Below, one piece after another: positions 17,855 through 25,688 of a stretch of DNA of 52,733 nucleotides (its first letter is position 1; every line of letters begins with the position of its first letter). The stretch comes from Rhodothermales bacterium. Lineage in GTDB: Bacteria; Bacteroidota; Rhodothermia; Rhodothermales; Bin80. Location: contig JAJECE010000046.1 in the NCBI GenBank assembly GCA_022822185.1, positions 1 through 52,733 on the forward strand. The letters are read 5' to 3'. The translations under genes were made by a program, and so were the position numbers. The notes under the pieces are model-generated. The model saw only the letters and a list, made by a program, of their open reading frames with translations. It searched no databases and was not told the DNA's origin.

Positions 17855-18750
17855 GAAAATTGAGGTTTAATCCAGGATACCATGCGCTGCGTAATTTCTA
17901 AGATCGCAGCGGCTGCCGGCTTGGATGGATGATGTTTAAGGTACGATTCGCCGCTGTCCAGATAATAGGCAAGCCCCTGATCATAAGGGATTGCCCCCAG
18001 ATACGGGACATTATGTGCCTCGGCCAGGTCCTTTACTGTGGAGTCTCCCCTGAAAAACTGATCCCGGTAATCACACGCCGGACAGACCACCGCACTCATA
18101 TTCTCAATCACCCCCGCTACCCTGACCTTGGCAATTTCCGTTGCCATCGAGATTGAGCGCCCAACCACCTTCATCGCCACTAATGACGGGGTTGTCACGA
18201 CCACAGTACCCGATAAATTGGGAAGCAGGTCTGCCAGATTCTGGAGACGCTCCGCACCCGGAGGCAAATCAATCAATAAGACATCCAGATCGCCCCAGTC
18301 CGTATCCGAAAGTAACTCCCGCAATGCACTCATCTCCACCATGGAGCGCCATGTATATGCGCCCTGCTGCGTGTTTGCCTCCCATACAAGCGGAGTATAT
18401 TCACCGGGCAAAAACATCCCCATAGACATGACCGGGATACCAAACTCATTCCGGGCCGCCGCCATGGAACCATTCCGGGACAAAGGCTTGAAATCAGAAA
18501 CCCCCATCATCTGCATCATACACGGCCCGTTCAAATCGGCATCCATAACTCCCGTACGAATCCCGCTCCGGGTTAAGGCATCTGCCATACATGCAGTCAC
18601 CGTGCTTTTTCCAACCCCGCCCTTCCCGCTCATCACCGCAATCATCGTTCGGATACGCTTGAGGCGCTGATTGAGCCGGTCAAGTTGTTCGGCAACCTGC
18701 CCCAATACATCGGAGCCGCCATCGGTCGCTATGTCGTTGTAGTTCTTCAC
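17851..18750 (-). CDS. Mrp/NBP35-type P-loop ATPase
   Basis: The 299-residue protein belongs to the Mrp/ApbC branch of deviant Walker A ATPases, which carry and insert 4Fe-4S clusters. Visible are the P-loop SGKGGVGKST (41-50, with the signature lysine), the switch DADLNGP (about 70-76), LLIDLPPGAERLQ (about 158-170) and the bridging CxxC (Cys223, Cys226, in VVCPACDYRD). It lacks the N-terminal DUF59 domain of many Mrp proteins; instead about 35 residues of predicted helix precede the P-loop. It overlaps the Usp fusion gene upstream and the PCP_red gene downstream by 4 bases each, so it is tightly coupled to both. A likely task is feeding iron-sulfur clusters to the radical SAM enzyme, the ferredoxin or the other cofactor proteins of this operon; this is inference. 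Confidence 0.88.
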   Translation of the reverse strand: MKNYNDIATDGGSDVLGQVAEQLDRLNQRLKRIRTMIAVMSGKGGVGKSTVTACMADALTRSGIRTGVMDADLNGPCMMQMMGVSDFKPLSRNGSMAAARNEFGIPVMSMGMFLPGEYTPLVWEANTQQGAYTWRSMVEMSALRELLSDTDWGDLDVLLIDLPPGAERLQNLADLLPNLSGTVVVTTPSLVAMKVVGRSISMATEIAKVRVAGVIENMSAVVCPACDYRDQFFRGDSTVKDLAEAHNVPYLGAIPYDQGLAYYLDSGESYLKHHPSKPAAAAILEITQRMVSWIKPQFS

Positions 18751-20669
18751 GGGGCCTCGGCTGCCTGATCCCTGATCATCTCCTCCATCAACTTTAACCC
18801 ATCCTTGATTCCCTCTTCCGTAATCGCCAGCGTAATCAGATCCGTCTTTCGCGCACGCGCAACGGCTTCGATCCGTTCCTTGGTACGGGTCCGCATAAAT
18901 CCCTCAGGAACCCGATTCAGGCGTACATGCGCGTCCGGTACCCACATAAATTCTCCGTCCTGAACCAGATCCGCCATCGCCTTGCGGGTAGCTGCATCCC
19001 GGGATCCGCCATCATGCCCGCCCGGGGTCTTCAAATGCCCGCCCGGGGTGAGATTCTGCAATTCTTCCGCAGTCCCTGCGATCACATTGCGCACCATGTC
19101 CAGTGTGATGGTCGGAACGCGCTGCACGCGGGCACGCTTTTCAATCTGCGCTTTCGCACGGCGCATTTGATAACCATCGGGGATCGTACGAAGTTCCTTC
19201 AATGCATCCTTGCTCCACTTCAGACGGACATCATCAAATGTATCCTGCTCCTGCGTTCCCCCCTCCAACTTGGCCAACTGATCAATCGCCTCCTTGTCCA
19301 GCTTCTGAAACGCCTCCGCAGAACTGCCGCACACTGCACACCGGACCGGCTCAAAGTCCCGTGCAGCATACCCGCATCGGCTGCAAATCCAGGTCACCGA
19401 GTCCTTCGCAGCAATTTCTTTGGCGGCCGTGTCCTCTGCAATGATCCCCATCTTGATCATCGACGAACGGGGCAGGATATTGCCCATGGCCTGCTCTACA
19501 ATTTTGCGGGTAATCACAGAATGGCCCCGCTCCATTGCCCAGCGGTGGATTGTAGTCCGAGCAATTCCACGCGCAAAATCAGGGGCTGTATTTAAGAGCC
19601 GGGTCGCCGGCTCCGTCCACAGCATGGACTCCTCTGCACTCACATCCACCGGGGGAACATAGCGCTGACTGGATAACAGGATATTACAGGGGGCCTGACG
19701 AAGGAGGTTTTCGGTATTGCTCCCAATATCCATATCCTCGTCACTGTGTACGCCGATACGTCCCAACACCAGAAGCCACGGGTTTTCGCGCCGTACATAC
19801 TGGAGCATCTTCTCAAATGCCTTTCCATCCAGAAGTGTGATCTTCAGGTTCACCCCCGAATCGGCAGCGATCCGCCTTGCAATATCCAGATGCGACTGAT
19901 AGATCTTGGCCAGCCCGGTGTCTATCACCTCTTCATGGAGTTGCTCCTGCTCTTTGAACTTAAACACCTTCGAAGCCTTTTCGGTGAGCACATTCACAAT
20001 GCTGTTGAACATGGCATAATGCAGATAAGGATCGTACACCGATACCGCCTCCACCTGACGACCCGTCTTTTTGCCTAGTTCCAGCGCCGTACGCAGTCCC
20101 GCGAACGATTCCGGACTGCCATCAATCCCGACCACAATATTGCCCACAGGCGTTCCATCTTCGGTCACATCTTCCAGATCCACCTTCTTGATCACCAGTG
20201 TATCGGTCCGCACCCGTCGCGTGACCCGCTCACAGACACTCCCCAACACACTGTCCTTCACCGCCCCCAGCCCCAAAGCTCCCATAATAACTAACTCATA
20301 GTCACTCTCCTCAATATCCTTAGCAATCACCTTCCAGTTCTTTCCATCGTACATCTTGGGCTCAAACGGAATCCCCGCTTCTTTGCACCGCTGCTCTGCA
20401 ACCACCAGATAGGAGTCGCTGATGAGTTCCAGCCCCATGGTGATGAGCGTATCATGGATCTTTCGCTGCTTCTCCATTGCATCTTCAATCAGATACTCTT
20501 CGGGGAGCGTATACTCCATCTGCTTAAACCGGTAGTCATGCATCCGGGCTGCATATGCATGACTCGCCGTCACAGTCGACTCAAACCGCCCCGCCAACTC
20601 AATCGCCATATCCACCGCACTAATGGAGTGCTCCGAATTGTCAACCGGAACAAAAATCTTTTTGTACAT
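18747..20669 (-). CDS. Fusion: two UspA domains, three PCP_red domains and a rubredoxin-like knuckle
   Basis: This 640-residue protein joins modules not normally found together. UspA domain 1 (1-162) and UspA domain 2 (175-335) both keep the ATP-binding pattern G2xG9xG(S/T): Gly130/Gly133/Gly143-Ser144 and Gly303/Gly306/Gly316-Ser317. A first PCP_red domain follows (350-398, MLWTEPATRLLNTAPDFARG). Then comes a rubredoxin-like knuckle (WICSRCGY at 427-434 and VRCAVCGS at 442-449; cysteines 429, 432, 444, 447). A second PCP_red (483-531, LKWSKDALKELRTIPDGYQM), a glycine/proline/histidine linker with a short repeat (TPGGHLKTPGGHDGG), and a third PCP_red (574-622, FMWVPDAHVRLNRVPEGF) close the chain. 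There is no signal or membrane segment, so it is cytoplasmic. It may be an ATP-dependent scaffold for tetrapyrrole or iron-sulfur chemistry; function unknown. Confidence 0.85.
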   Translation of the reverse strand: MYKKIFVPVDNSEHSISAVDMAIELAGRFESTVTASHAYAARMHDYRFKQMEYTLPEEYLIEDAMEKQRKIHDTLITMGLELISDSYLVVAEQRCKEAGIPFEPKMYDGKNWKVIAKDIEESDYELVIMGALGLGAVKDSVLGSVCERVTRRVRTDTLVIKKVDLEDVTEDGTPVGNIVVGIDGSPESFAGLRTALELGKKTGRQVEAVSVYDPYLHYAMFNSIVNVLTEKASKVFKFKEQEQLHEEVIDTGLAKIYQSHLDIARRIAADSGVNLKITLLDGKAFEKMLQYVRRENPWLLVLGRIGVHSDEDMDIGSNTENLLRQAPCNILLSSQRYVPPVDVSAEESMLWTEPATRLLNTAPDFARGIARTTIHRWAMERGHSVITRKIVEQAMGNILPRSSMIKMGIIAEDTAAKEIAAKDSVTWICSRCGYAARDFEPVRCAVCGSSAEAFQKLDKEAIDQLAKLEGGTQEQDTFDDVRLKWSKDALKELRTIPDGYQMRRAKAQIEKRARVQRVPTITLDMVRNVIAGTAEELQNLTPGGHLKTPGGHDGGSRDAATRKAMADLVQDGEFMWVPDAHVRLNRVPEGFMRTRTKERIEAVARARKTDLITLAITEEGIKDGLKLMEEMIRDQAAEAP

Positions 20670-20691
20670 GGGTTCGGTGATGCTTTACAAA

Positions 20692-21018
20692 TCAATAGGT
20701 ATAAGGAATTCGGTCACGCACATACCGAAGCCGGTCAATCACATACTCCATCCCTGAATAATCATGCAGGGTTACAGCATTCAGCAGGGCTGCATCCAGA
20801 AACGGTTCGCAATCCGGAAGATCCTTTGATGCCTCTATACAGGCAATGAACCGGCTGAGTTCGTAGCGAACTTTCACGAATTGATTCCAGATATCGGAAT
20901 CCGGATCCTGTCTGGCAATCCACCGGCTGAGGCGCCGGACTTCCAGGCCAAGGATCGGCGGCACCATCTGTCGGAACTGATCAACCGGAATGTATTGGAT
21001 CTCGTTTTCAACCATCAT
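20692..21018 (-). CDS. Hypothetical protein in the bd-like operon
   Basis: A 108-residue, mostly helical, soluble protein that I do not recognise. It begins MMVENEIQYIPVDQFRQMVP and has two cysteines (in RFIACIEASKDLPDCEPFLD), too few for a cluster of its own. It overlaps the upstream ferredoxin gene by 4 bases and is 22 bases from the Usp fusion gene, so it is certainly part of the operon and probably a partner of one of the two. Confidence 0.75.
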   Translation of the reverse strand: MMVENEIQYIPVDQFRQMVPPILGLEVRRLSRWIARQDPDSDIWNQFVKVRYELSRFIACIEASKDLPDCEPFLDAALLNAVTLHDYSGMEYVIDRLRYVRDRIPYTY

Positions 21019-21218
21019 ACAGACAGGGGAACCCCGGCGGCAGTATCATCAGGAACAGGCTGGATTGCGTCAAACTCACAGGCAACCAGACATTCGGTAA
21101 AGTCCGTACATGTATCATCAATCACATAGATCGGATCTCCGACGTGGATCGCATGAATCGGACACATGTCCAGACATTCATCGCATGCGGTACAGGACTG
21201 AGTGATATAGTAGGCCAT
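21015..21218 (-). CDS. Small ferredoxin with one complete and one incomplete cluster motif
   Basis: A 67-residue bacterial-type ferredoxin that carries electrons in the cytoplasm. The first cluster motif is complete: Cys9, Cys12, Cys15 and Cys19-Pro (CTACDECLDMCP). In the second, CTDFTECLVAC, the second ligand position is Phe40, leaving Cys37, Cys43 and Cys47. That could hold a 3Fe-4S cluster, or a 4Fe-4S cluster with an outside ligand, or none. The middle part GDPIYVIDD resembles YfhL-type ferredoxins. It lies directly after the radical SAM gene (2-base gap), which suggests that it supplies electrons to that enzyme. Confidence 0.9.
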   Translation of the reverse strand: MAYYITQSCTACDECLDMCPIHAIHVGDPIYVIDDTCTDFTECLVACEFDAIQPVPDDTAAGVPLSV

Positions 21219-21220
21219 CG

Positions 21221-22468
21221 CTACACCAGATGCGTGGGCTTTTTGTACACATTCGCCGGCATCCCTGCAAACCCGTTTCCCCGCTTCATCCCACTCAGTG
21301 CATGGTTCATTACTTCGGTCGTGACCTTCCCGATTCCTTTACTCCTCGCATAGGCTTCCACACCTTTGCGCGTCTTTTTTCGGATAAAACTGATCGGGAT
21401 CCGCATCAAACGCTCCTCTGCAGATGGGGCCCACTGCAATGCGGACTGCGATAAGGCCAAACCTGTCGGCTGATATCTGCAGGCAGGATCCTCACTCAGA
21501 TAATCACCCGTTGCCGCAAATGCACGACACCGGCAGCCACCACATAAATTCTGGAACTCACACCTGCCACACCGCCCCTTCAACTTTGCCGGGTCTCTGA
21601 GTTCTGCAAATACCGAAGAATCATTCCAGATGGTGGTGAACGTCTGCTCCAGCACGCTCCCCGCCACCACATCCATATACGGACAGGGAGTCACATTCCC
21701 TTCGGGGGTAATCCTGCAGTACTCGGTTGCCGCCATGCAGCCGCCACTTTCCATCCCGCCCCGCCCCTTTTCATAAGCGATCTGCTTGAACTGCGGAGCA
21801 CATTTGCTGCGTACGAGCATGGGACGATAGTCGTCCTGCCAGTCAATCAGTCTGGTGAGCATGGACTCGGTTGCCGCAGCAGACAAATCCGTCATACCCT
21901 GCCCCCGGCCCGTCTGCACCAGAAAATACAGATTGAAGGACCAGGCACCATGCTCACGCGCAAAATCCAGAAGATCCGGAACCTCATCATAATTCTCCTC
22001 CATCACTGTCGTCTGCACCAGTACTTCCAGCCCTTCCTCCTTACATACCCTGAGTGCACGTACCGAATGCTGCCATGCATTGCGACCACCCCGGAACGCA
22101 TTGTGGCGGTCAGGATCTGCGGAGTCAATACTGATTCCGACCCCTTTCACCCCACATTCGACCATCTTGCGAGCCACTTCTCTGGTCACCAGTACACCAT
22201 TGGTTCCCATCACAACCCAGATTCCCATATCACTTGCCGCTTGCGCAATCCTGTAAATATCCTTTCGCAGGAGTGGTTCTCCACCGGTAAGGATGAGCAT
22301 CTCTGTGCCCAGATTCTTCATCTCGCCGAGCACCTCCATACACTCATCAGTAGTCAATTCACGTTCCGCAGCCCGACCGGCAGATAAATAACAGTGTGGA
22401 CACTGCAGATTACACTTTTTGGTGAGATTCCACGAAACCAGCGACGGTATGTAGGTCTTTGTGCTCAC
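21221..22468 (-). CDS. Radical SAM/SPASM protein of the AhbD/NirJ type with C-terminal PCP_red domain
   Basis: The 415-residue enzyme has the radical SAM cluster motif at Cys19, Cys23 and Cys26 (KKCNLQCPHC), then the LTGGEPLLRKDI and MGTNGVLVTREVA patterns and ISIDSADPDRHNAFRGG. Its SPASM part carries many cysteines for auxiliary clusters (SGGCMAATEYCRITPEGNVT, PCPYMD, then GRCGRCEFQNLCGGCRCRAF and DPACRY). This layout is that of AhbD and NirJ, which act on the side chains of haem precursors. An added PCP_red domain follows (344-393: LQWAPSAEERLMRIPISF). A tetrapyrrole substrate is therefore likely, but whether it makes ordinary haem, a d1-like haem or something new is not visible. It lies 3 bases after the cytochrome/EB_dh gene. 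Confidence 0.88.
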   Translation of the reverse strand: MSTKTYIPSLVSWNLTKKCNLQCPHCYLSAGRAAERELTTDECMEVLGEMKNLGTEMLILTGGEPLLRKDIYRIAQAASDMGIWVVMGTNGVLVTREVARKMVECGVKGVGISIDSADPDRHNAFRGGRNAWQHSVRALRVCKEEGLEVLVQTTVMEENYDEVPDLLDFAREHGAWSFNLYFLVQTGRGQGMTDLSAAATESMLTRLIDWQDDYRPMLVRSKCAPQFKQIAYEKGRGGMESGGCMAATEYCRITPEGNVTPCPYMDVVAGSVLEQTFTTIWNDSSVFAELRDPAKLKGRCGRCEFQNLCGGCRCRAFAATGDYLSEDPACRYQPTGLALSQSALQWAPSAEERLMRIPISFIRKKTRKGVEAYARSKGIGKVTTEVMNHALSGMKRGNGFAGMPANVYKKPTHLV

Positions 22469-22471
22469 CGA

Positions 22472-24001
22472 TCAGGTCTTTTTTCTGCGGCGTGCCCGGA
22501 AGCGCACCAGCCCAACAATGGCAACCTCGGCGACCAATACAATCAAAAACCACTTCGCCATAGGAAGCGCCGCAGATTCCGTCTCCATCGGCTCCAAATA
22601 CAGATGATACCAGGCAGATAGGCCCCGCTTATTGCCGCGCTCTGCATTAAAGCCATCCCATGCCGTAAAGGAAATCGGTACGAAGGCGGACTCCTGCATC
22701 CTATAGTCACCCAGGGTTCGGGATCCCTTCAGCCGGACGGTCCAGACCCCGTCTTCATACGCTGCGGTTCGTTCCAGTTCCACCCCGTTATCGGTAATCC
22801 GGCCTGCTCCCTGCCCCGTCAATACCACCGCCGAATCCGTCGCCAGATCTGTATACCAGATTGTCATCGGAAACTTACTGTCTCCAAACATAAAGTAGGG
22901 ACGCTCCAATCCTTCCGGGGTACGGGAGGGAAGCAGTACGGCAACGGCATCGGACCAGCCGCCGGTCAACGTATCCGGCTCTGTCGCATCAAATACCGGC
23001 ACATCCGTGTCCGGATGATTCCTTCCTTCGGTTTCCGCCGTCATATCATGCCACTGAAGTTCAATCGCAATCTCCGATTCATTGTAGACCCCCTTTACCC
23101 TGATCCCGTTCACGCCCGGATAGAATGCCCGGCCGGGCTCAATGATCTGGCCCACAATCGGAAAATACGTCCCCGTCGCATCTGCAAATAATTCATCTCC
23201 CAACTCCAGTTCGCCCGTCTGCCCCCGTACACTGACCACTGTGCCATAGTCCGGCTCATCTCTCGACAGTGACCACACATAGTCCACCAGTGCCCACCGA
23301 TCCTCCTCCTCATTGATCGTCTGCAGGTAGGAGGGCATCGGAGTTCCGTTCAGACCAGTCATAAACGTGCGATACACATCTTCACGGGTTGCACTTGCCC
23401 GGAAGGTCCACCGCTTTGTCATGTCTGCCGGGCGGATCGGAAAGCCCCAGTCATCGACAAGTTCAGGGGCACTTGGGCCATTACCGCGCCCGTTGATCCC
23501 GTGACAGTCGGTGCACTGATTCGCCTCAAAGATCTCTCGACCGCGGGCAAGGTGCACTGGATCGTCCGAATAGGACGGAGCCTTGGGGATGTCCACAATG
23601 GTCGGATTGCCGTAGGGCCCCTCAAACGCAGGCTCAAAAGTCTTGAGATAGTAAGCCAGCCCGGTGATTTCATTTTCGGAAAGGATCCCGTCCCATGGCG
23701 GCATGCTCGTATAGGGCATCCCCAGGCGGATGCTCCGCTTGATATCTTCGGTTGTCGGAAGCTCTCCGCTCTCGGTAGACCGGAACTTATAATTCCCTGA
23801 TGTAAAGTCCCGGGGTGCCGGCCGCAGATAGGAAGTTGCAACCGCATTGGCATCTCCCTCATATCCGTGGCAGTGCGCACATTTGATGTCATAAACTTCC
23901 TTCCCCTCTGCACGCTGCACTTCTGTGCCCAGATCATTCTCCTGCATCGCCATCGCAGGATATGCAAACCAAATCAACAATAATGGCAGTAGCGTTCGCA
24001 T
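22472..24001 (-). CDS. Dihaem cytochrome c with ethylbenzene-dehydrogenase-type haem-b domain
   Basis: The 509-residue exported protein has a signal peptide (about 1-19), two cytochrome c domains with CxxCH at 41-45 (CAHCH) and 163-167 (CTDCH), an EB_dh domain (about 275-465) and a C-terminal membrane helix (about 478-500, WFLIVLVAEVAIVGLVRFRA). EB_dh is the haem-b-binding fold of the gamma subunits of ethylbenzene dehydrogenase, DMSO-type dehydrogenases and nitrite oxidoreductase. Its typical strands are seen in AVAVLLPSRTPEGLERPYFM and VWTVRLKGSRTLGDY. So three haems in one chain, facing the periplasm and held by one helix. No molybdenum enzyme is nearby; it probably passes electrons toward the CydA-like protein. 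It is 12 bases after the preceding cytochrome gene. Confidence 0.85.
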   Translation of the reverse strand: MRTLLPLLLIWFAYPAMAMQENDLGTEVQRAEGKEVYDIKCAHCHGYEGDANAVATSYLRPAPRDFTSGNYKFRSTESGELPTTEDIKRSIRLGMPYTSMPPWDGILSENEITGLAYYLKTFEPAFEGPYGNPTIVDIPKAPSYSDDPVHLARGREIFEANQCTDCHGINGRGNGPSAPELVDDWGFPIRPADMTKRWTFRASATREDVYRTFMTGLNGTPMPSYLQTINEEEDRWALVDYVWSLSRDEPDYGTVVSVRGQTGELELGDELFADATGTYFPIVGQIIEPGRAFYPGVNGIRVKGVYNESEIAIELQWHDMTAETEGRNHPDTDVPVFDATEPDTLTGGWSDAVAVLLPSRTPEGLERPYFMFGDSKFPMTIWYTDLATDSAVVLTGQGAGRITDNGVELERTAAYEDGVWTVRLKGSRTLGDYRMQESAFVPISFTAWDGFNAERGNKRGLSAWYHLYLEPMETESAALPMAKWFLIVLVAEVAIVGLVRFRARRRKKT

Positions 24002-24013
24002 CTTGTTTTCCAG

Positions 24014-24841
24014 TTAATGAGGCATGCCCTGTGCACGTGGTTCATAGCCTGTGTACTCATACAGAAACAGAATCACATCCCAGATTTCTTCTTCGGTCAG
24101 GAACAGCTCCCAGGCGGGCATGGCACTAGACCAGGGGGTTGACTCGGAAGGGAGCCCGGGGGCTCCTTTTGCGATACGCCAGAACAAATAGGATTCCTGA
24201 AGCATCGCAATCGTCGTTGCATCATTGAAATTGGCGGGTAGTGGATCATAACCATGTGCGAACATTCCTGCCCCCTGCATATTGTCTCCGTGACAATAGA
24301 AGCAGTTCTGAAAATAAATCCGCCGCCCGTTCGCAACATGCGCTGCAAACGCCGCCTCGTCGGTATGCTCCAGCTCCCGGTATGGATTGTTCGCGGTCGC
24401 CAGATCAATAGAGTTCCCCGCAAATGTAATGGAAGATGGCGGAGGAGGATGGATCGTCCGACCGCTGGAGGGGGGCTGCGGCGCTTCATTCATACTGGCA
24501 TACGTCCAGGCGGCAACCGCCGCGGGGATCACAAGAAGAACAATCACCAAAGCAATACGGTACTCTTGGGCTACCATGAACCGGACAATGGACTGTCGCG
24601 CCTCCTCTAATTCCTCATTGTCTGCCGACAGGTATGCCATCAGCGCAATCGTAATGATCGCCATGAACAGCACGATAATGGAATTCGGGAGCGGGGGATT
24701 AATTCCATACGAAAAAGCAGCCCAGAGCGCAACCCACCAGATTCCCAGCCAGGCGATGCGATTGAGTTGGATCCAGCGCGTTAACACCTGCTGAATCAGA
24801 ACCATCACGGCTGCAATTCCTAACAGTACAAATAAATTCAT
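24014..24841 (-). CDS. Membrane protein with C-terminal cytochrome c domain
   Basis: The 275-residue protein has four predicted membrane helices (about 1-19, 28-46, 52-71, 96-114), a proline-rich linker (118-137) and a periplasmic cytochrome c domain with one CxxCH (180-184, CFYCH). The likely methionine ligand lies in SAMPAWELFLTEEEIWDVI. It is 29 bases after the dihaem cytochrome gene and 12 bases before the cytochrome/EB_dh gene. It is probably a fixed subunit of the oxidase complex, filling the place of CydB as a membrane partner, though its helices do not resemble CydB. Confidence 0.85.
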   Translation of the reverse strand: MNLFVLLGIAAVMVLIQQVLTRWIQLNRIAWLGIWWVALWAAFSYGINPPLPNSIIVLFMAIITIALMAYLSADNEELEEARQSIVRFMVAQEYRIALVIVLLVIPAAVAAWTYASMNEAPQPPSSGRTIHPPPPSSITFAGNSIDLATANNPYRELEHTDEAAFAAHVANGRRIYFQNCFYCHGDNMQGAGMFAHGYDPLPANFNDATTIAMLQESYLFWRIAKGAPGLPSESTPWSSAMPAWELFLTEEEIWDVILFLYEYTGYEPRAQGMPH

Positions 24842-24870
24842 TGTGTCAGCTAGAAGTCAGTTCACAGAGA

Positions 24871-25662
24871 TTACATGGAGGCCAGATAATCCACCAATGC
24901 CTGCAGTTCCGAAGTAGAAACCTGCTCATAAAAATTGTTTGCATTCAACATCGTTGACATCACCCCCTCCACATACCCTTCGGCAATGACCTCATCTGGA
25001 TCTACGATGGCCTCATAAATCTCCGCGCGGGTCATGCGCTGTCCAAGGCCTTGCAGCGTGGGCCCTGCCCCGGCAGTTCCGTCTAATGAATGGCAGGTAT
25101 TGCACAGATAGGTGGTAAAAACCGTTTCTGCGTCTCGGTTGCCGCCAACCGCAACGGCGGGGGCTGCATCCTGCGCCGGGGCCTGCCCCTGCCACTGCAG
25201 CGTGGTCTGCATCGTGACCGTTGGCGTTCCTCCAAGCGACTGTAAATAGGCAATCACCGTTAGAATTTCCTGATCCGTCAACGCAATCGGAGGACGGGCA
25301 ACATTCGGCATGCCGGCAACATACCCCTCGACCACATAGGCGTTGGGATCATACATGGACTCTGCCAGATAGTCTACATCACTCTGCCCCGGGACGCGCT
25401 CGGCGGCAATCGCCCCGATATTGTCCAGATCCGGAAACCGCAGTCCCGTTCCGTGATCGCCCATCGTATGGCAGGTCAGGCAGGTCCCTTTGCCTGCGAC
25501 AATTTCCTCGCCAATCGGGATCATCTCTTCAATGGTCAGATCACTGGCGATCTCAATATCCTCCGGGGGATCCGTCCGTTTCTGCGGTACCCATAAACTC
25601 ACGTACCAGTAGAAGACGCTGACCACGATGGTGAATCCGAATATTTGCAGGGCCTGTTTCAC
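24871..25662 (-). CDS. Membrane-anchored dihaem cytochrome c
   Basis: The 263-residue protein has an N-terminal uncleaved helix (about 7-24, IFGFTIVVSVFYWYVSLWVP) and two cytochrome c domains with CxxCH at 61-65 (CLTCH) and 187-191 (CNTCH), joined by an alanine/proline-rich linker. Probable methionine ligands lie in YVAGMPNVARPP and in VEGVMSTMLNANNF. Each domain resembles the small c-type domains fused to or paired with oxidases and nitric oxide reductases. The gene follows the CydA-like gene after 26 bases, so it is the likely direct electron donor of that protein. Confidence 0.88.
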   Translation of the reverse strand: MKQALQIFGFTIVVSVFYWYVSLWVPQKRTDPPEDIEIASDLTIEEMIPIGEEIVAGKGTCLTCHTMGDHGTGLRFPDLDNIGAIAAERVPGQSDVDYLAESMYDPNAYVVEGYVAGMPNVARPPIALTDQEILTVIAYLQSLGGTPTVTMQTTLQWQGQAPAQDAAPAVAVGGNRDAETVFTTYLCNTCHSLDGTAGAGPTLQGLGQRMTRAEIYEAIVDPDEVIAEGYVEGVMSTMLNANNFYEQVSTSELQALVDYLASM

Positions 25663-25688
25663 GGAATTAGGAGTTTAGTTGTTAAGGA

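Noticed and set aside
19017-19046. Short direct repeat GCCCGCCCGGGGT as a possible regulatory or mobile element
   Set aside because: It lies inside the Usp-PCP_red gene and encodes the repeated TPGGH linker, so it is explained by protein sequence.
17366-20669. PCP_red proteins as evidence for photosynthesis or chlorophyll synthesis
   Set aside because: No other bch/chl gene is present; the nitrogenase-like parts of protochlorophyllide reductase are missing, and the neighbours are respiratory.
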